DNA of 56,486 nucleotides from the NCBI GenBank assembly GCA_004431415.1, contig QPMI01000315.1, positions 1-56,486 on the forward strand. Direction: 5' to 3'. Shown here piece by piece: positions 52,868-56,486 of the stretch. The DNA is from Cyanophora paradoxa. Taxonomy: Eukaryota; Glaucocystophyceae; Cyanophorales; Cyanophoraceae. The translations under genes and the position numbers were made by a program. How positions within the stretch are numbered: the first letter of the stretch is position 1; the number at the start of each line of letters is the position of its first letter. The notes beneath the pieces are model-generated. The model did not search any database. It was not told where the DNA came from and saw only the letters and a program-made list of their open reading frames with translations.

Positions 52868-55800
52868 CTACCGGTACTGGCCCTCGAGGTCCTGGAGGGT
52901 GCGGAGCTTGGTGCCCGGGAGGGGCATCGGGGGGAGGGGGTAGGCCCCCGCGTCGGCCCCGCCCGCCATACCGAAGAGCTTGTCGACGCTGAAGCCGGCG
53001 CCGCCGAAGCCCGGGTGCATCGGGGCCCCCGGCGGCGGTCCGCCTGGCATGCCGAACGGCGGGAGTGCCCCGTGCGGGAAGCCGCCCGGCATGCCGAAGT
53101 TGGGGGGCAGGCCGAAGTTGGGAGGCAGGCCCGCCCCGGGCGGGAAGCCCGCGGCGGCCGAGACGGCGGCCGCTGCTGCTGCAGCGGCGGCGGCGGCGGC
53201 GGCGCGGGACTGGGGAGCGCCGGGGAAGGGGGCGGAGCCGGGAGCGCCGCCGGGGAGGGCGCTAAGGACGGACGGGGGCGGGTTGAAGAAGGCGGGCGCC
53301 TGGCCGGGGGGGAGCTTGAGGGCGGCGGCGGCAGCGGCGGCGGCAGCGGCGGCGGCGGCGGCGGCGGCGTCGGGGCCGCCGGGAGGGGCGCCGAGGGCCA
53401 CTGGGGCTGGCGGGGCGGGGCGTGGCCCGGGGGCGGGGCGCCGGGCTTGCCCCCCGAGGCGGCCAGGATGGCCATGAGGTCAGGGACCCCGTAGGGGGCG
53501 CCGGGGGGAGGCCAGGCGGCGGCGGGCCCCCGGGGGCGGGCCCTGGGCGCCCCCGCCGGTGGCGCGGAGGAGGGCGGCGTGGCGGCCTGCTGGGCGGCGG
53601 TGGGGTTGGCGCCGTCCTTAGGGGCCCCGTCGAACTGGAACGCGGCGCCCTCGTTGGGCCCGGGGAGGATGCCGGGGTAGGGGGGTGGCGCGGCCCCGCC
53701 GCCCTCGCGGGGCGCGGGGCGCCGCCCGGGCCTCCCCCCGGGTGAGCTTCTGCAGGAGCCCGTCGATGGCGGCCGACGAGGGGCCGGCAGGGCGGTGCTG
53801 CCCCGCCTTCGCTCCCGCCGCCTGCGCCGCCTGCGCCGCGCCGCCCCCCGCTGCATCGCCTGCGCCCCAGCGTGAGCGACGCGAGGGCGGGGCGGGGCGG
53901 GGCGGGCGGGGCGGGGCGGGGCGGGGCGGGGCGGGCCTGCATCATGGCCTGGCGCTCGATGTCCTCGAGGGTGAGGGCGCGGGAGGGCATCGGGGGCGCC
54001 GCGGGGGCGGGGCCGCCGGGGCGCGGCATCGGCGGGACCTCGCCGGCCGAGGCGAACATGAGGGAGAGGAGGGAGGCCGCCGACTCGGCCCCCTGCGGCG
54101 CAGCGCGGCCGCCGGGCTGCGGGAAGCCCTCGGGGGGCGCGGCGGCGCGGCCCCGGGGGCGGGGGCGGGGCGTAGGGGCCCTGCCCGGGGAGCCTGGGCA
54201 TGGGGGGCACCGGGCCCTGCCCGAAGTCGGCCTTGAAGAGGGCCTCCAGCATGCTGGGCCCCGACGGCTGCCCCGGCCCCGCCTGCTGCGGCTGCCCCTG
54301 CGGCTGCCCCTGGGGCCCCTGCGGGTGTCCCTGTGGCGCCTGCGCGTGCTGCGGCGGCTGCATCCCCGGCGGGGCCGCGAACGCGTCGCCCCCGAAGATG
54401 CCTGGCGGCGGGCGGTGAGGGGCGCCGAGGGCGCGATCCGAGGCGGGCGGCGGGCACCGTGCTCGTCGGCGGCGAAGAAGCGCGAGAAGCGGGAGGCCGC
54501 GGACGGCGCGTTCGTCGGCGAAGCCCGCTTCGGGCCCCTGCGAGGCGCCGTCGGCGGCCCGGCCTCAGGCGGCGGGGAGGGGGGGGGGGCGCACGGTCCG
54601 ATGGCCCCGGGCCGGCGGCCTTGCGCTCGCCCGGGCGAGCCAGCGGGGCATCGCCTCGGCGACCTCCTGCGGGCGGGTCGGGGCGGCGCGGGGCGGGCGG
54701 GGGGTGCACGTCGTCCTCGGCGTCGAAGAGCCCGAGCGCCGCGCTCGACGAGAAGAGGCTGTTGATGAAGTCCGGGCCCTCCTCCCCCTCCCCATCCTCC
54801 CCGCCCTTCCGCTCCCCCGGCGCCTTCAGCCCCGGCGGCGGCGCCGGCTTGGCCGCCCCCGCCGCAGACTTCTCCTTGTCCGCGGCCGCCGCCGGCCGCT
54901 CCCCGAGGCCGGGCGGCGGGCCCAGGGGCTTGTCGGCGCCCGTGGGGGAGGCGGCGGGGGCCGGCCTCCCCTCGCGGGGCTGGGGCGAGGTGAGCGCCGG
55001 GGCGGGGGCGGGGCCGGCGGGGCGGGGCGGACCGGCTCGTCGCGCTTCTCCTTGGCGGGGGAGGGCGGCGCCTGCTCCTTCGGCAGCCGGCTGTTCGGGA
55101 ACGAGGTCCGCTCCCGCTCCTGGCCCCCGCGTCAGGCGGGAGCGAGGGGCGGCCGCGCGGCAGGGGCGGGCGGGAGGGCGCACGGGAGCGGCCTGGCGCT
55201 CGCGGCCCCGCTGCTCGCGCTCGAGCTCCGCCCGCTCCCGTTCCCGGAAGTTCTGGAACTTGAAGCGGTCCTGAGGGGCGGGGCGAGCTCGGCGGGCGGC
55301 GGGCGAGGCGCGGGGCGGCGGGCGGGGGGGACCTTCTCCTCGGCAGTACGCTGCTCGAGCTTCTGGATCAGCTCGAGCTCGTCCCGGTCGCCCAGCCGCG
55401 CCAGCGCGAAGTCCGGCGAGTCCTCGAACAGAGCCCCCCGCGGTCCGAACGACTGCCCGCCCGTCGGCGCCCGCCCGGCGCGCAGGGCGGGGCGGCGGGG
55501 CGGGGGCGGCGGGGCGGGCGCACCCGCTGCATGCTGCGGCCGGTGGGGGAGCCATCGGGGCGCGCGGAGCGGTGGGCGACATGGCCCCGTGCCACGCGGC
55601 GAGCTCTCCGGGCCCGCCGCTCGCGGTCGCGCCCGAAGGACTCCGAGGGCGGCACGGCGGGGCCGCCGGGGCGCCGCGCGTCGAAGGAGGTCGTGCGCTC
55701 CGGCGGCCGCTCCTCCCGCCGCTCGGCGAAACTCCGCGGCTTCTGCAGCTGCGCGAGGCGGTCGGAGGGGCTGCCGCGGGCCAGGGGAGCCTCGGGAGCC

Positions 55801-56486
55801 TCCGCACCTCTGACTTGAGCTGGGAGGACGGGAAGGCGCGCGTCTGCGGGCTCAGGAGGATGTCGCCTGCGGGCCGCCGGCGTGAGCGGGGCGGGGGACG
55901 GAGCGAAGGGCGGCGGACCCTTCTCGTCGAACTCGGCCTCGATGGAGAGGTCCTTCGAGCGCGCGCGCGGCAGCGCCGCCCGCTCCGACTCGCCGCCGAG
56001 CCGCAGGCTCAGCGACCCGGAGCTCGCCACCGCCGGCTCCGGGAGGCCCGGCCCGGGGCGCCCGAATCGCCGCGGCCGGCCTGGCGGCGCATCTCCTCGA
56101 GGTGCTTTGCGCGCTCCGCCTCGAAGTTCTCGCGCATCCGCTCGAAGCGCTCGTCGCTCCGCTTGTCCCGCGCCTTGTCCGATCGCTCGCTCGCCCATTC
56201 CGCGCGTGCCTCCCGGTGCCCTCAAACGCGCGCTCGTCCCTTCGCGGCGCATGAGGCGCGCGTGAGGGCCGAAAGAGAAGCGTGATACATACCGGTCGCG
56301 GCCCCCAAGAGGGCCGGAGGAGGGCATCCCGCGGCCGAAGCCGGGGCGCGCGTCGGGGCCTTGCGGGCCGGTGCGGTGCCGCGGCCGAAGCCACGGCCGC
56401 GCCGGCTGCCCGGACGTTGTCGAAACGACCTCCAGGCCCCATGGGCGCAAGCGGACGATCGTCGCTTCCCGCAGAGTCCTCGCTAA
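52868..56486 (-). CDS. Pro/Ala/Gln/Gly-rich low-complexity protein, 5' end outside the window
   Basis: A long intron-rich gene running leftward from the right edge. Exons include RPGFGRGMPSSGPLGGRDR, SSGSLSLRLGGESERAAL, LSIEAEFDEKGPPPF, DRLAQLQKPRSFAERREE, FEDSPDFALARLGDRDELELIQKLEQ (predicted helix), and the charged helix DRFKFQNFRERERAELEREQRGRE (about 55270-55190). Further on: FINSLFSSSAALGLFDAEDD, SMLEALFKADFGQGPVPP, SLLSLMFASAGEVPPMP, LTLEDIERQAMMQ and AIDGLLQKLT. The C-terminus is polyalanine plus repeats of PPNFGLPPNFGMPGG and ends DKLFGMAGG...LQDLEGQYR. Short hydrophobic motifs in disordered linkers, and a few RG/FG elements, recall mRNP scaffolds such as 4E-T. No eIF4E-binding motif was found, so the function is left open. 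Confidence 0.6.

Noticed and set aside
52868..56486. Identification of the Pro-rich protein as the eIF4E transporter 4E-T
   Set aside because: The composition and short hydrophobic motifs are similar, but no YxxxxL-hydrophobic eIF4E-binding motif was found in the visible part.

Overview
The window is nuclear DNA of a very GC-rich, intron-dense eukaryote, almost certainly a unicellular protist. Every convincing gene is cut into short exons by introns of about 50-80 nt. These have a C-rich tract on the coding strand, often a CTGAC-like branch sequence, and a YAG acceptor; most donors are GT and some are GC. I cannot assign the taxon. A fungal-type fatty acid synthase with beta and alpha parts fused is known from thraustochytrid-type protists, so a stramenopile or a relative is a reasonable guess, but only an inference. 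Coordinates given for genes are spans including introns; exon edges are mostly read by eye.

Layout. 1-1061 (-): 5' part of an M13 (neprilysin-like) metallopeptidase. 1532-6953 (+): a protein with two TIR domains, a right-handed beta-helix and a Cys-rich tail. 7262-15825 (-): a complete ASPM-like spindle protein whose IQ region is a roughly 46-copy array of a 69-bp repeat. 15990-17359 (+): a small protein resembling type VI secretion Hcp, with a likely mitochondrial presequence. 17401-20226 (-): cysteinyl-tRNA synthetase. 20705-21361 (+): an orphan protein in a 1.3-kb element that recurs inverted at 39765-41075. Between the two inverted arms lie exactly two full genes, head to head: a CER1/WAX2 C-terminal-domain protein (22626-24707, -) and a single-polypeptide type I FAS (25245-39113, +). 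Then come a transmembrane adenylyl cyclase whose two cyclase domains are in swapped order (41397-46195, +), a zinc-binding acidic/basic nuclear-type protein (46529-48436, -), an ABHD17-type hydrolase apparently fused to three UBA domains (49110-52422, -), and a Pro/Ala/Gln-rich protein running off the right edge (52868-56486, -).

How the genes relate. The CER1-like and FAS genes share a 540-bp divergent promoter and both act on fatty acyl chains, so co-expression is plausible. The other genes look like ordinary neighbours in a compact genome, with several divergent start-to-start gaps under 500 bp and one tail-to-tail gap of about 40 bp. AT-richer islands at 21.5-22.5 kb and 39.1-39.8 kb stand out; the first is dense in the palindromic core CATGATC.
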